The notes beneath the pieces are model-generated. The model did no database searches. It was not told the DNA's origin and saw nothing but the letters and a program-made list of their open reading frames with translations. Shown piece after piece: positions 1 to 11,150 of a DNA stretch of 64,000 nucleotides (positions are counted from its first letter, which is position 1; every line of letters begins with the position of its first letter). Both the position numbers and the translations under genes were made by a program. This DNA comes from Mycobacterium spongiae (lineage in GTDB: Bacteria > Actinomycetota > Actinomycetes > Mycobacteriales > Mycobacteriaceae): contig NZ_CP046600.1 of NCBI RefSeq assembly GCF_018278905.1, forward strand, positions 4,960,001-5,024,000, read 5' to 3'.

Positions 1-1
1 G

Positions 2-1045
2 CCGAAGCCGGGCGAACGATTTACCTTCCCGGAGCATGCCGCCACGCTGGAGAAGATTGCCGCCACCAACGGCGCGGCGTTCTACCGCGGCGAGCTCTCC
101 GAAAAGCTCGAGGACCATGCGACGGCCAACGGTGGCGTCATGCGCGCCAGCGATCTGGCGGCGCACCGCAGCGACTGGGTCGACACGATCACCGGAACCT
201 ACCGCGGGTACACCATCCATGAGATACCCCCGAACGGCCAGGGCATCATCGCCTTGATCGCCCTGGGAATCCTCGAACAGTTCGACATGTCGTCGTGGTC
301 AGTGGATTCCGCGGATAGCGTGCACGTGCAGATCGAGGCACTGAAGCTTGCCTTCGCCGACGCGCAGGCCTACGTCACCGACATCGACCACATGCCCCTG
401 CACCCGGAGCGCCTCCTCGACAGGGACTACTTGAAACAACGGGCCGCCCTGATTGATCGGAAGCGGGCGAAGCCCGCCTACGCCGGCTCCCCGAAGGGCG
501 GCACCGTGTATCTGACCGCCGCGGATGCGACCGGGATGATGGTGTCAATGATCCAGTCGAACTATCTGGGCTTCGGATCCGGGGTGGTGGTGCCCGGCAC
601 CGGTATCTCGTTGCAGAACCGCGGCTCGGAATTCACGGTGAAACAGGGACATCCCAACCAAGTGGCACCGCACAAGCGGCCCTATCACACGATCATCCCG
701 GGCTTTATGACGAAAGACGGCGCACCGGTAATGAGCTTCGGGGTAATGGGCGGCACGATGCAACCGCAGGGTCATGTGCAGCTCGTGGTGCGCATCGCAG
801 ACTACGGCCAGAACCCGCAGGCGGCCTGCGACGGTCCCCGGTTCCGCTGGGTGCAGGGGATGCAGGTCAGCTGCGAGCAGGGCTTCCCCGCCGCCACGCT
901 GGACGAACTCCGCCGACGTGGGCACGAACCGGTGGCGGCAGAACACTTCGGCCAGTTCGGCAGTTGCCAGGCGATCTGGCGACTCGACGACGGCTATGTT
1001 GCGGCCAGCGATCCACGGCGCGACGGCCAGGCAGCAGCGTTTTAG
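2..1045 (+). CDS. ggtA: gamma-glutamyltransferase-like protein, 3' part (Rv0773c/ggtA-like)
   Basis: The window opens inside this gene; the frame is open from base 2, so the start is missing and about 347 codons remain. Gamma-glutamyltransferases and related acylases are N-terminal-nucleophile enzymes that cleave themselves just before a catalytic threonine. Here the segment [10 protein letters not shown] (Thr codon at 503-505) fits the N-terminus of the small subunit. It is followed by [19 protein letters not shown] and later by [14 protein letters not shown], both typical of the family's glycine-rich active-site region. The stop codon overlaps the purD stop by two bases on the opposite strand (convergent genes). 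Family assignment is firm. Substrate is unknown: hydrolysis of glutathione or of an acyl side chain are both possible. Confidence 0.9.
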   Translation, partial: PKPGERFTFPEHAATLEKIAATNGAAFYRGELSEKLEDHATANGGVMRASDLAAHRSDWVDTITGTYRGYTIHEIPPNGQGIIALIALGILEQFDMSSWSVDSADSVHVQIEALKLAFADAQAYVTDIDHMPLHPERLLDRDYLKQRAALIDRKRAKPAYAGSPKGGTVYLTAADATGMMVSMIQSNYLGFGSGVVVPGTGISLQNRGSEFTVKQGHPNQVAPHKRPYHTIIPGFMTKDGAPVMSFGVMGGTMQPQGHVQLVVRIADYGQNPQAACDGPRFRWVQGMQVSCEQGFPAATLDELRRRGHEPVAAEHFGQFGSCQAIWRLDDGYVAASDPRRDGQAAAF

Positions 1046-2310
1046 ACGCTGATCTTCCCCTCGGCCGCGCCTAACCCAATGTCCGGTCGGAAGTGACTTC
1101 CCGGCAGTCGAATTGAGCTGAGGATGTCATATGCATGCGCCCTGGCCGCTGACAGGTCGGGGCCGGTGCCGACCACTGACAGCACCCGGCCACCGGAAGA
1201 GACAATCGCGCCGTCGTCGCGCCGAGCCGTTCCGGCGTGGAGCACACCGTCAGCCTCGGACCCGATGACAACGTCTCCGAGTCGGGGCCGCCCCGGATAG
1301 TTTTCGGCCGCCAACACCACCGTGACGGCCGCGCCATCGCGCCAGCGTAATTCGCCGAAGTCGGCGAGCTTTCCCGTGGCGGCGGCATGTAGCAGCTGAC
1401 CAAGCGGTGACTCCAGCAGCGCCAGCACCGCTTGTGTCTCCGGATCCCCAAAACGGCAATTGAATTCGACCACCGCGGGCCCGTTCCCGGTGATAGCGAG
1501 CCCGGCATACAGCAGTCCGCAAAACGGGCTGTCCCGCCGAACCAGTTCGGCCGCAACAGGTTCAACGATCCTACTGACTACCTCCCGGTAGACTTCGTCG
1601 GGCAGCCAGTGCAGTGGCGCATAGGCGCCCATACCGCCGGTGTTGGGTCCGGTATCACCCTCGCCGACCCGCTTGAAGTCCTGCGCCGGCAGCAACGGCA
1701 CGACCGTTGGGCCGTCGACGATACAGAACAGCGAGACCTCAGGGCCGTCCAGATACGACTCCAACAACACGGGGTGCCCGGCCTCGAGTAGACCAGCGGC
1801 ATGCGCGCGGGCGATGTCGCGTTCCGGTGAGACCACGACGCCCTTACCGGCGGCCAGATGATCGTCTTTGACCACCCAGGCCGGGTCTGACGCGGGCGGT
1901 CCGAATCGATCGAGTGCGGCGTCCAAATGCGCGGGATTGTCCACGATTTCACTGGTCGCCGTCCGCACGTTGGCTGCTGCCATGACCTCTTTGGCGAATG
2001 CCTTGGAGCCCTCGATTCTGGCCGCATCCTTGCTCGGCCCGAAGCATACGATGCCCGCGGCACGCACTGCGTCGGCGACCCCGAGCACCAGCGGTACTTC
2101 CGGGCCGATGACAACCATGTCGGCCCGGACCTCGCGAGCCAAGGCCACGACGGCATCACCGGAGGTGACGTCGACCTGGCGCTGCTCGGCCAGCCGCGCG
2201 GTCCCAGCATTGCCCGGGGCAACGATGAGCCCCGTGACGTGGGGGTCTCGGCCCAGCGCGAGCAGCAATGAATGTTCCCGGGCACCCGAGCCGATCACCA
2301 AAACGCGCAC
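1042..2310 (-). CDS. purD: phosphoribosylamine--glycine ligase
   Basis: PurD joins glycine to 5-phosphoribosylamine using ATP, the second step of de novo purine synthesis, in the cytosol. The 422 codons fit the family length. The N-terminal domain starts [19 protein letters not shown] (typical purD start with the REH motif). The ATP-grasp region carries [23 protein letters not shown] and the metal-binding [11 protein letters not shown]. The start codon is GTG at 2308-2310. Upstream, 128 bases containing a perfect hairpin separate it from the carboxymuconolactone-decarboxylase-like gene, so purD probably has its own transcription start. The family gives a confident call. Confidence 0.97.
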   Translation of the reverse strand: MRVLVIGSGAREHSLLLALGRDPHVTGLIVAPGNAGTARLAEQRQVDVTSGDAVVALAREVRADMVVIGPEVPLVLGVADAVRAAGIVCFGPSKDAARIEGSKAFAKEVMAAANVRTATSEIVDNPAHLDAALDRFGPPASDPAWVVKDDHLAAGKGVVVSPERDIARAHAAGLLEAGHPVLLESYLDGPEVSLFCIVDGPTVVPLLPAQDFKRVGEGDTGPNTGGMGAYAPLHWLPDEVYREVVSRIVEPVAAELVRRDSPFCGLLYAGLAITGNGPAVVEFNCRFGDPETQAVLALLESPLGQLLHAAATGKLADFGELRWRDGAAVTVVLAAENYPGRPRLGDVVIGSEADGVLHAGTARRDDGAIVSSGGRVLSVVGTGPDLSAARAHAYDILSSIRLPGSHFRPDIGLGAAEGKISV

Positions 2311-2398
2311 GAAACGTCACCCTAGTCGGATTGCCCGGCTCCTCAACCGCGCCCACGCCGCTGAGCCCGGCATCGTCGCCCTTGTAGGACGCTCGGGT

Positions 2399-2430
2399 CC
2401 CCAGCGGCCGCCCCCTCTCGGCCGCTGGGG
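2399..2430. terminator. perfect 12-bp stem hairpin between Rv0771-like gene and purD
   Basis: CCCCAGCGGCCG (2399-2410), an 8-base C/T loop, then the exact reverse complement (2419-2430). There is no T-tract on either side, as is common for mycobacterial hairpins. It lies just after the stop of the minus-strand Rv0771-like gene, so it probably ends the aldA operon before purD. Confidence 0.6.
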
Positions 2431-2438
2431 AGCCCGAA

Positions 2439-2894
2439 CTAGCTCGATTCGCCGGCCTCCTTCGCGAGGACCTCGGCGACGTTGGCTTTCGCCTCGGCCT
2501 TCTTGTCAGCATTCTTACCGGACCGTGCGCCGTTCTCGGCCACTTTCTTGCGCTTGGCTGCCACCCGCTCGATCGCGCTGTTCAACCGCGACCCGAGCGG
2601 GAAGCCGACGTAGTGGGTGATGAAGACGGCGAGTTCGCGCAACTCGTCGACGGTGAATTCCTCGTTGTGCAAGACGGCGTTGACCTGGACCTCCAGCAGG
2701 TCGGACTGGCCCTGCGCAGTGAGAACCGCGATGACCGCCATCCTGCGGTCGCGCATCGCGAGGCCGGGGCGGGTCCAGATCTTGCCGAAGAGGTGGTCGA
2801 CAGTCAGGGCAAAATACTCGCCCGGCATGTCGGGCATGTCCCACGCATAGACCTCGTTCAGCTTGTCCAGGCCGGTACGGCGCAGTTCATCCAT
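2439..2894 (-). CDS. carboxymuconolactone decarboxylase family protein (Rv0771-like)
   Basis: A 151-residue all-helical protein of the CMD family. The core segment with HLFGKIWTRPGLAMRDRRM and LRELAVFITHYVGFP is typical of gamma-carboxymuconolactone decarboxylases. The CxxC pair of AhpD-type peroxidase relatives is absent, so a redox role is unlikely. The C-terminal 35 residues are a charged Lys/Ala/Glu tail, probably disordered. ATG at 2892-2894 follows a good ribosome site (GAGGAG). It is the last gene of the minus-strand operon aldA, SDR, Rv0770-like, this gene. Substrate is not deducible; the context suggests oxidation of an aldehyde or hydroxy-acid. Confidence 0.88.
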   Translation of the reverse strand: MDELRRTGLDKLNEVYAWDMPDMPGEYFALTVDHLFGKIWTRPGLAMRDRRMAVIAVLTAQGQSDLLEVQVNAVLHNEEFTVDELRELAVFITHYVGFPLGSRLNSAIERVAAKRKKVAENGARSGKNADKKAEAKANVAEVLAKEAGESS

Positions 2895-2911
2895 CGGCTA
2901 TCTCCTCTCGT

Positions 2912-3787
2912 CTACTGGGACTCCGCGTCAGTGTGCGGCACCCCAAGGCCGGCGGCCAATCTCTGCAAAGCCAGCTGGGCCAACGGCAGATCAACCGATA
3001 CCGCTTCGCCCAACTCCAATGCGAGATTCAGATCCTTCTCCCCCAAGCCGCGCGTGTGTTCCAGCAATGGGCGCAGCGGATTGTCCGACTCCATCGGTGC
3101 CGTGGTGTCGCGGAACATGATCGCTCCGGCGCCGCCGGTGAACGAATCGCTGTGCCGGACAACCTTCCCCAGCGCCACCAGGTCGAGTCCGCATGCCTGC
3201 GCCAGCCGCTGCGCCTCGGCGCTCGCCGCATAGGAGGAAAAGGTCAACATGTTGCGCGCCAACTTCATTCGGGTTCCCGCCCCCGGCTCGCCGGCGTGGA
3301 TCACCAGTGAAGCCCACCGCGAAAATGGCTCCCGGAGCCGCTGAAACGTCTCGTCGTCCGCACCCACCATGGCGGCCAACTCGCCCTTGGCGGCCGCCGC
3401 GGCACCTCCGCTGACAGGTGCGTCGACAACATGAATGCCTTGCCGATCGAGGTCGCGAGCCAGCTCGACTGCGGTGGTGTCACTGATGGTCGAATGAATC
3501 GCAATGATGGTGCCGGGCTTCGCATGTGCCGCAAGCCCTGCGTCACCCATAATCACGTCGCGTACTTGGTCGTCATTGAGCACTGCGAGGCCGATGATGT
3601 CAGCCTCGGCGACATCGGAGACACTTGCCGCCGCCCTAGCGCCGCTCTCGACGAAGGAGGTCATAGCCTCCGCGCGCACATCGAAGACGGTCAGCCCTCC
3701 CGGCCAGCCGAGGTATCGCTTGGCTATCGGGGCGCCCTGGTTGCCCAGGCCTATGTATCCCAGGCGCGGTGTGCTCGCGTCGCTCAT
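2912..3787 (-). CDS. NAD(P)-dependent beta-hydroxyacid dehydrogenase (3-hydroxyisobutyrate dehydrogenase-like, Rv0770-like)
   Basis: A 291-residue protein of the 6-phosphogluconate/3-hydroxyisobutyrate dehydrogenase superfamily, which oxidises beta-hydroxy acids with NAD(P). The N-terminal Rossmann motif is GYIGLGNQGAPIAKRYL; DAPVSGGAAAA is the substrate-binding loop; GTRMKLARNML contains the catalytic lysine of the KxxxN motif. The start chosen (MSDASTPRLGYIG) gives a 4-base ATGA overlap with the upstream SDR stop, which indicates translational coupling; a longer reading frame to 3868 adds unrelated residues that lie within the SDR gene. It belongs to the same operon as aldA. Confidence 0.9.
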   Translation of the reverse strand: MSDASTPRLGYIGLGNQGAPIAKRYLGWPGGLTVFDVRAEAMTSFVESGARAAASVSDVAEADIIGLAVLNDDQVRDVIMGDAGLAAHAKPGTIIAIHSTISDTTAVELARDLDRQGIHVVDAPVSGGAAAAAKGELAAMVGADDETFQRLREPFSRWASLVIHAGEPGAGTRMKLARNMLTFSSYAASAEAQRLAQACGLDLVALGKVVRHSDSFTGGAGAIMFRDTTAPMESDNPLRPLLEHTRGLGEKDLNLALELGEAVSVDLPLAQLALQRLAAGLGVPHTDAESQ

Positions 3788-4527
3788 GACCGGATGATCT
3801 GTCCGCCGTCGACATTGAAGATCTGTCCGGTAATCCACGAGGCCGAGTCCGAGAGCAGGAATAAGCACATCCCCACCAGGTCCTCGGGTGTCCCCATCCG
3901 GGATAGCGGGATGGTTTGCACCATGTTCTTGACGATCTCGCCCGGCGTCACGGTCTTGGTGGCTTCGGTGTCGATCGGCCCGGGCGCAATGGCATTGATC
4001 CTGATCTTCATGCCGCCGAGCTCACGAGAAAGTTGCTGAGTCAGCCCATTGACGCCGACCTTGGCCAGGCCATAGAAATTCGAATAGAGCCACGCTGCGG
4101 TCGACGACTGGTTGACGATCGCACCACCACCTCGTTTGGCCATGTGCTTGTACACCGCGCGAGTACATATCAGTACCCCGTCATGATTGACGCTCATGAA
4201 TTTCTGGTAGTAGTCCAACGGCACGGTGAGCAGCAGATCGAGCTTCATGTCGCCGTAGATCGCGGCATTGTTCACCAGAAAGTCGATCCCGCCGAACTCG
4301 CTGATCGCGCGATCAGCCATCGCCCTTGCTGAGTCTTCGTCGGAAACGTCAACGGGCACATGGATTGCCGCGCCGCCGTCGGCAACGATCTGTTTTGCCA
4401 CCTTCTCGGCACCGTCGACGTTGATATCGGCGACAACCACCGACGATCCTTCGCGTGCCAGAGCCTGTGCGTACGCTTGACCAATGCCCTGAGCGGCGCC
4501 GGTGACGATAGCCACTTTGTCTTTCAT
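3784..4527 (-). CDS. short-chain dehydrogenase/reductase (Rv0769-like)
   Basis: A 247-residue classical SDR. The cofactor motif is TGAAQGIGQ near residue 10, the NNAA motif is present, and the catalytic tetrad includes NQSS and YGLAK. The C-terminus ends with ITGQIFNVDGGQIIRS, typical of FabG-like SDRs. It interconverts an alcohol and a ketone with NAD(P); the substrate is unknown. It overlaps the next gene by 4 bases (ATGA) and lies 39 bases after aldA, so the genes are probably cotranscribed in the order aldA, this SDR, Rv0770-like, CMD-like. Confidence 0.92.
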   Translation of the reverse strand: MKDKVAIVTGAAQGIGQAYAQALAREGSSVVVADINVDGAEKVAKQIVADGGAAIHVPVDVSDEDSARAMADRAISEFGGIDFLVNNAAIYGDMKLDLLLTVPLDYYQKFMSVNHDGVLICTRAVYKHMAKRGGGAIVNQSSTAAWLYSNFYGLAKVGVNGLTQQLSRELGGMKIRINAIAPGPIDTEATKTVTPGEIVKNMVQTIPLSRMGTPEDLVGMCLFLLSDSASWITGQIFNVDGGQIIRS

Positions 4528-4566
4528 CCTTACCCTTCTGCCGCGCGTAACCCAACTCCTGCCGGA

Positions 4567-6045
4567 TCAACCCGCCGCTGTTGCAATGATTTTGGCTTCC
4601 AAGTACTCCTCGAACCCGAGTAGCCCCATCTCGCGTCCGTTGCCAGATTGCTTGTAGCCGCCGAACGGCGCATCCGCGGAGTACCAGACGCCGCCGTTGA
4701 CGTTGACTGTGCCCACCCGTAGCCGCGTGGCGACGGCCGCCGCCCGCTGCGGATCACCGCCGTACACCGTGCCCGACAAGCCATACGGCGAGTCGTTGGC
4801 GATACGCACGGCGTCGTCATCGCCATCGTGGGCGATGACGACGAGGACAGGCCCGAATATCTCCTCTCGGGCGGGTCGCGCGTCATTGCTCAGACCCGCA
4901 ATCACCGTGGGCTCAATGAAGAAACCCACCTCCCGGTTCGCGGGACGCCCGCCGCCGCAGGCGAAGGTCCCGCCTTCGGTGAGTGCCAGATCGAGATAGC
5001 CTTGCACGCGGTCCCGTTGCCGCGCGGAGATCAACGGCCCGCATACCGTTGCGGGATCGTTGGGATCGCCGGGTTGAATTGACGACATGGTCGCAGCCGC
5101 TATCGAGACCGCCTCGTCATAACGGGCTCGCGGGACCACCAGTCGGGTGGTGATCGCACAGCCCTGTCCAGCGTGCATGCACGCTGAGAACGCGGATACC
5201 CCACTCGCAGCGGCTAAGTCAGCATCATCGAGGACCACGAACGCCGATTTTCCGCCCAGCTCCAGGAACACCTTCTTGACGGTGGTCGCAGCATCGGCCA
5301 TCACAGAGCGGCCGGTGGCAGTTGATCCAGTGAACGAAATCATTTCCACCCGAGAATCTTTGGCAAGCATCGCGCCGAGACTGTGGTCGTTGGACGTGAC
5401 AATGTTGACGACACCCGGCGGAAAATCGGTGTGCTCGGCGATGATTTCGCCGAGCACCGCCGCACACCAGGGCGTGTCGGGAGCGGGTTTCAGAACGACG
5501 GTGTTGCCCGCGGCCAGCGCGGAACCCAGCTTGGCGAGATTGATCTGGTGCGGAAAGTTCCACGGTGTGATGGCGCCGACGACGCCGACGGGCTCTCGCG
5601 CCAGGGTGCGTCGAGTGGCAATACCCAGCGGCGACGCCTCGCCGAGATCCTGGCTCCACACATAAGACTCGGCGGTGTTCGCCACGAACGTCAGGTCGCT
5701 GATCGGGACATCGAGCTGAGCAAGGGCTGTGAGCATCCGCGGCGCACCGACCTCAGCGATGGTCAGCTCGCGTAGCTCCTCGACCTGGTTGTGCAGCGCA
5801 TCGCCCAGCTGGCGTATGCATCGCACCCGCAACTCCGTGTTGCGCGACCAGTTGGTGTCATCGAACGCGCGGCGTGCGGCGTCGATGGCGCGGCCCATGT
5901 CCTGGGCATCAGCGTTGGCGGCGACTCCCAGCACTTCCTCGGTGGCAGGGTTGACCGTCGGGAACGTGCCCGCACGCCCGTCGGCACATTCACCATCGAT
6001 GAACAACGAACTAGCGCCGTCCGCCACGAGGGATCTCTCCGTCAT
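4567..6045 (-). CDS. aldA: NAD(P)-dependent aldehyde dehydrogenase (Rv0768/aldA-like)
   Basis: Oxidises an aldehyde to the acid. The 492 residues show the full ALDH pattern: ITPWNFPHQINLAKLGSAL, FTGSTATGR, the general-base glutamate in LELGGKSAF and the catalytic cysteine in HAGQGCAITTR. The start at ATG 6043-6045 is preferred because GGGAG lies 6 bases upstream and the length matches the H37Rv protein; the frame is open up to 6081, but that extension would place a predicted operator (6064-6077) inside the coding region. First gene of a four-gene operon and divergent from the TetR gene, which probably regulates it. Confidence 0.92.
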   Translation of the reverse strand: MTERSLVADGASSLFIDGECADGRAGTFPTVNPATEEVLGVAANADAQDMGRAIDAARRAFDDTNWSRNTELRVRCIRQLGDALHNQVEELRELTIAEVGAPRMLTALAQLDVPISDLTFVANTAESYVWSQDLGEASPLGIATRRTLAREPVGVVGAITPWNFPHQINLAKLGSALAAGNTVVLKPAPDTPWCAAVLGEIIAEHTDFPPGVVNIVTSNDHSLGAMLAKDSRVEMISFTGSTATGRSVMADAATTVKKVFLELGGKSAFVVLDDADLAAASGVSAFSACMHAGQGCAITTRLVVPRARYDEAVSIAAATMSSIQPGDPNDPATVCGPLISARQRDRVQGYLDLALTEGGTFACGGGRPANREVGFFIEPTVIAGLSNDARPAREEIFGPVLVVIAHDGDDDAVRIANDSPYGLSGTVYGGDPQRAAAVATRLRVGTVNVNGGVWYSADAPFGGYKQSGNGREMGLLGFEEYLEAKIIATAAG

Positions 6046-6063
6046 TTGCAGCTCCCAAATGAT

Positions 6064-6077
6064 TGGACACTTGTCCG
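6064..6077. promoter_or_regulatory. predicted TetR operator, aldA side
   Basis: Inverted repeat TGGACA-CT-TGTCCG, one mismatch from perfect, 19 bases before the aldA start. The same element with the same 2-base spacer recurs at 6222-6235 at the start of the divergent TetR gene. Confidence 0.6.
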
Positions 6078-6216
6078 ACATACGCCTCTTCGAACCATAG
6101 TAGTCAGAGCGTCAGCGGTGCAAGGGCAGCGGCTGCTGTCGTCCCGATGCCGCGCGTAAACTGCATCTGAGCTTTGTCTTTACCAGGCGACCTTGATTCG
6201 CTCCGGACTGTTCAGA

Positions 6217-6235
6217 TAAATTGGACATGTGTCCA
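6217..6235 (+). promoter_or_regulatory. leaderless promoter and operator of the TetR gene
   Basis: TAAATT (6217-6222) fits a mycobacterial -10 element and ends exactly 6 bases before the GTG start at 6229, so transcription probably begins at the start codon. The perfect inverted repeat TGGACA-TG-TGTCCA (6222-6235) covers that point, so a bound repressor would block its own transcription. Confidence 0.55.
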
Positions 6236-6867
6236 GCGATACCGTGGTTACGGTCACAACTCAGACCGGACACCAAACCGGACAAGGGCAGCGAAACCGC
6301 CGCCAGGAGGAAACCTTCCGCAAGCTGCTGGTCGCCGGCATCGAAACACTGCGAAGCCTGCGCGAAAGGCCGTACGCGGATCTGACGGTGCGCATGGTGG
6401 CGGCTCGCGCCAAGGTTGCTCCGGCGACGGCCTACACATACTTTTCATCGAAGAACCATCTGATCGCCGAGGTCTACCTCGACTTGGTCCGGCGCGCGCC
6501 GTACTTCACTGACGTCAACGAGGCCATGCCGAGCCGGGTGGAGAATGCGTTGCGCCACCTGGCACTGGTTGTCGCCGACGAGCCCGAGGTCGGCGCCGCG
6601 TGCACCGCGGCGTTGCTCGGCGGCGGGGCAGATCCCGCGGTGCGGACCGTCCGCGACCGGATCGGCGCGGAGATCCACCGCCGGATCACCTCAGCGATCG
6701 GGCCGAGTGCGGACGCCGGCACCGTATCCGCGCTCCGGATGGCGTTCTTCGGCGCGCTGGTGCAAGCCGGCAGCGGGCAGTTCACCTACCACGAGATCGC
6801 CGACCGGTTGGCCGAGGTGGTCAGCCTCATCCTCGCGGGAGCCGAAAAGAGCAAGGGCGGGCAATGA
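6229..6867 (+). CDS. TetR family transcriptional regulator (Rv0767c-like)
   Basis: A 212-residue TetR-type repressor. The helix-turn-helix is at about residues 46-70 (LTVRMVAARAKVAPATAYTYF, then SSKNHLIAEV), followed by a variable all-helical ligand domain. The GTG start agrees in length with the H37Rv homologue and sits on the leaderless promoter described separately. The stop overlaps the cyp123 start (ATGA), so the regulator is cotranscribed with the P450 genes downstream. The twin operator in the intergenic region suggests that it controls both itself and the aldA operon. The ligand is unknown; a lipid or aldehyde-related molecule would fit the neighbours. Confidence 0.92.
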   Translation: MSSDTVVTVTTQTGHQTGQGQRNRRQEETFRKLLVAGIETLRSLRERPYADLTVRMVAARAKVAPATAYTYFSSKNHLIAEVYLDLVRRAPYFTDVNEAMPSRVENALRHLALVVADEPEVGAACTAALLGGGADPAVRTVRDRIGAEIHRRITSAIGPSADAGTVSALRMAFFGALVQAGSGQFTYHEIADRLAEVVSLILAGAEKSKGGQ

Positions 6868-8072
6868 CAATCGACGTCAGCGGTCAGGAGATCATCCTCG
6901 ATCCCTACGACTACGACTTCCACGAGGATCCGTACCCGTATTACCGACGATTACGGGACGAAGCTCCCCTGTACCGCAACGAGAAACTGAACTTCTGGGC
7001 GTTGTCGCGACACCACGATGTGCTGCAAGGTTTTCGCAATAGCACCGCGCTGTCGAACAAGTTTGGCGTATCCCTAGACCCGTCCTCACGCACTGCCGAG
7101 GCGTACCGCGTGATGTCGATGCTGGCGATGGATGACCCCGAGCATCTACGGATGCGTGCGTTGGTCTGCAAAGGCTTCACCCCACGTCGGATTCGGGAGC
7201 TAGAACCCCAGGTTCGCGAATTGGCCCGCACCCATCTGGATTCGGCGTTACAAAGCGCCACTTTCGATTTCGTCTCCGAATTCGCCGGTAAACTACCGAT
7301 GGATGTGATCTCGGAGCTCATGGGTGTCCCCGAACCCGACCGGGCTCGCCTGCGCGAACTGGCCGACGGAGTGGTGCATCGCGAGGACGGCCTGGCCGAC
7401 GTTCCACCGTCGGCGATGCAGGCATCGATGGAGTTGGTGACCTACTACGCCGATCTGATCGCACAGTTCCGCAGGGACCCGGCAAACAATCTCACCTCGG
7501 CGTTGCTGGCAGCCGAGATTGACGGCGACAAACTCACCAACGACGAAATCGTCGCATTCCTGTTCCTTATGGTCATCGCTGGCAACGAAACCACGACCAA
7601 GTTGCTGACCAACGCCGTGTATTGGGGCGCCCGCAACGCCGATCAGCTGGCCGAGGTGTTCGCCGACCACTCGCGGATCCCGCTGTGGGTAGAGGAAACC
7701 CTGCGCTACGACAATTCCAGCCAAATCCTGGCCCGCACGGTTGCCCAGGATCTCACGCTCTATGGCACCACAGTTCCGCCAGGCGAGGTGTTGTTGCTGC
7801 TGCCCGGCTCCGCCAACCGTGACGGCCGCGTGTTCGACGACCCCGACGACTACCGCATCGGCCGCGAAATCGGCTCGAAGCTAGTCAGCTTCGGCAGCGG
7901 AGCGCACTTCTGCCTGGGTGCGCATCTAGCCCGGATGGAAGCACGGGTAGCGCTCGACGAACTGGTCCGCCGGATCGAGGGCTACCAGGTGGACGAAGAC
8001 AACGCCGTGCGCGTCCATTCCAGCAACGTGCGCGGATTTGCTCACCTTCCGATCACCGTGAAGGCCACGTAG
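6864..8072 (+). CDS. cyp123: cytochrome P450 CYP123-like (Rv0766c-like)
   Basis: A 402-residue soluble bacterial P450. Recognisable elements are the I-helix AGNETTTKLLTN, the ExxR motif in EETLRYDN and the heme ligand loop FGSGAHFCLGAHLARME with the proximal cysteine. The start ATG overlaps the TetR stop by 4 bases; longer frames upstream lie within the TetR gene. Electrons probably come from the ferredoxin two genes downstream. The substrate of CYP123 is not established; the cluster with CYP51 suggests a sterol or other lipid. Confidence 0.93.
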   Translation: MTIDVSGQEIILDPYDYDFHEDPYPYYRRLRDEAPLYRNEKLNFWALSRHHDVLQGFRNSTALSNKFGVSLDPSSRTAEAYRVMSMLAMDDPEHLRMRALVCKGFTPRRIRELEPQVRELARTHLDSALQSATFDFVSEFAGKLPMDVISELMGVPEPDRARLRELADGVVHREDGLADVPPSAMQASMELVTYYADLIAQFRRDPANNLTSALLAAEIDGDKLTNDEIVAFLFLMVIAGNETTTKLLTNAVYWGARNADQLAEVFADHSRIPLWVEETLRYDNSSQILARTVAQDLTLYGTTVPPGEVLLLLPGSANRDGRVFDDPDDYRIGREIGSKLVSFGSGAHFCLGAHLARMEARVALDELVRRIEGYQVDEDNAVRVHSSNVRGFAHLPITVKAT

Positions 8073-8899
8073 ATGCCCCGCTTCGAGCCGCATCCCGCCC
8101 GCCGACCCGCGATCGTTGCCGGCGCGTCCTCAGGAATCGGCGCGGCCACCGCAACAGAGCTCGCCAGCCGCGGCTTCCCTGTCGCCCTCGGCGCTCGCCG
8201 GGTCGAGAAACTCACCGAGTTGGTCGACAAGATCCGCGCTGACGGCGGTGAGGCCGTTGCTTTCGGTCTCGACGTCACCGACCCCGATTCGGTGAAATCG
8301 TTTGTAGCCCACGCAACAGCTGCGCTCGGCGACATCGAGCTGCTGGTATCGGGTGCCGGAGACATGGTGCCGGGACGGCTACACGAGGTCAGCACTGACA
8401 CGTTCCATGAGCAGGTTGAGATACATCTGATCGGCGCGAACCGACTGGCTACCGCGGTGCTGCCAGACATGGTGGCTCGCCGCCGGGGGGACTTGATCTT
8501 CGTGGGTTCGGATGTCGCTCTGCGCCAACGACCACATATGGGCGCCTATGGCGCCGCGAAGGCCGGCCTCGTAGCCATGGTGACCAACCTGCAGATGGAG
8601 CTGGAAGGCACCGGAGTTCGCGCATCGATCGTGCATCCGGGCCCCACGTTGACCGGCATGGGCTGGCAGCTCTCGGCCGAACAAGTCGGCCCCATGCTTG
8701 CGGACTGGGCGAAGTGGGGTCAAGCCCGGCACAACTACTTCCTACGACCGGGTGATTTGGCCCGAGCCATCGCGTTCGTCGCCGAAACGCCCCGCGGATC
8801 GATCGTGGTGAACATGGAAGTCCAACCCGAGGCGCCGCTGACCGACGCGCCCGAAGACCGTCGTGAGCTAGCGCTACCTGAAGAGGGGATGCCGAACCC

Positions 8900-8903
<4 letters not shown>
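8073..8903 (+). CDS. short-chain dehydrogenase/reductase (Rv0765c-like)
   Basis: A 276-residue SDR beginning immediately after the cyp123 stop. The cofactor site is AGASSGIGAATATEL, and the active-site segment is MGAYGAAKAGLV (YxxxK). It is translationally coupled to both neighbours: there is no gap upstream and a 4-base overlap with the cyp51 ATG. It would oxidise or reduce the alcohol or ketone made by the neighbouring P450s; the actual substrate is unknown. The C-terminal tail after about residue 245 is acidic and not conserved in the SDR fold. Confidence 0.92.
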
Positions 8904-10484
<1,581 letters not shown>

Positions 10485-10486
10485 CC

Positions 10487-11053
10487 ATGGCTGGATTTCC
10501 CCGCGCGGAACTCGAAGAAGTCGTGGAGCGCTGGTTGCAGGCGAACCGGGACGCCGAGCAAAGCGGCGACTGGACCGTGCTCGCCGACTTCTACACCAGC
10601 GATGCCACCTACGGCTGGAACATCGGTCCCAAAGAGGACGTGATGTGCGTCGGCATCGACGAAATCCGGGACATCGCGCTGGGCCAGGAAATGGAGGGCC
10701 TGCAAGGCTGGCGCTACCCATACCAGCGGGTCGTCATCGACGACAAGCAGGGCGAAGTGGTCGGGTTCTGGAAGCAGATCGCCGGGCAACCGGGAGAGCC
10801 CCCCAGCGACCCCGAACTTGCGGTGTACGGCATCGGTGGCAGCTGGTTCCGCTATGCGGGCGGCGGCAAATGGAACTGGCAGCGCGACTTCTTCGACTTC
10901 GGCCACGTTTCGGCGCTCTACGTGGAGTTACTGAAAACGAACAAGCTGCCCGGATTTTCTCAGGGCATGCAGAAACGCATCGAACGCAGCCTGGGGGGCG
11001 ACAAAGTGCCTGGCTACTACCCACTCGGCCAGGCTCCGGTACAACTGTGGTAA
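10487..11053 (+). CDS. NTF2-like (SnoaL-type) conserved protein (Rv0762c-like)
   Basis: A 188-residue protein with the cone-fold pattern of the NTF2/SnoaL superfamily: an N-terminal helix with VVERWLQANRDAEQSGDW, then FYTSDATYGWNIGP, and aromatic-rich strands (WRYPYQRVVID, GGKWNWQRDFFDF). Such proteins act as small-molecule isomerases, hydrolases or binding proteins. ATG at 10487 follows GGATAGGAG and is 2 bases after the ferredoxin stop, so it is in the cyp51 operon. The catalytic residues cannot be assigned by eye. A role on the P450 product is an inference from position. Confidence 0.8.
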   Translation: MAGFPRAELEEVVERWLQANRDAEQSGDWTVLADFYTSDATYGWNIGPKEDVMCVGIDEIRDIALGQEMEGLQGWRYPYQRVVIDDKQGEVVGFWKQIAGQPGEPPSDPELAVYGIGGSWFRYAGGGKWNWQRDFFDFGHVSALYVELLKTNKLPGFSQGMQKRIERSLGGDKVPGYYPLGQAPVQLW

Positions 11054-11150
11054 ACGTCACGAAGCCTCTGCCCTACACTCGGACAAACGGCTGCCAAGTG
11101 GATGATGTGGCCGGCGGTAGCCGACGTTCAATGATGAAAGCAGGTTAACG

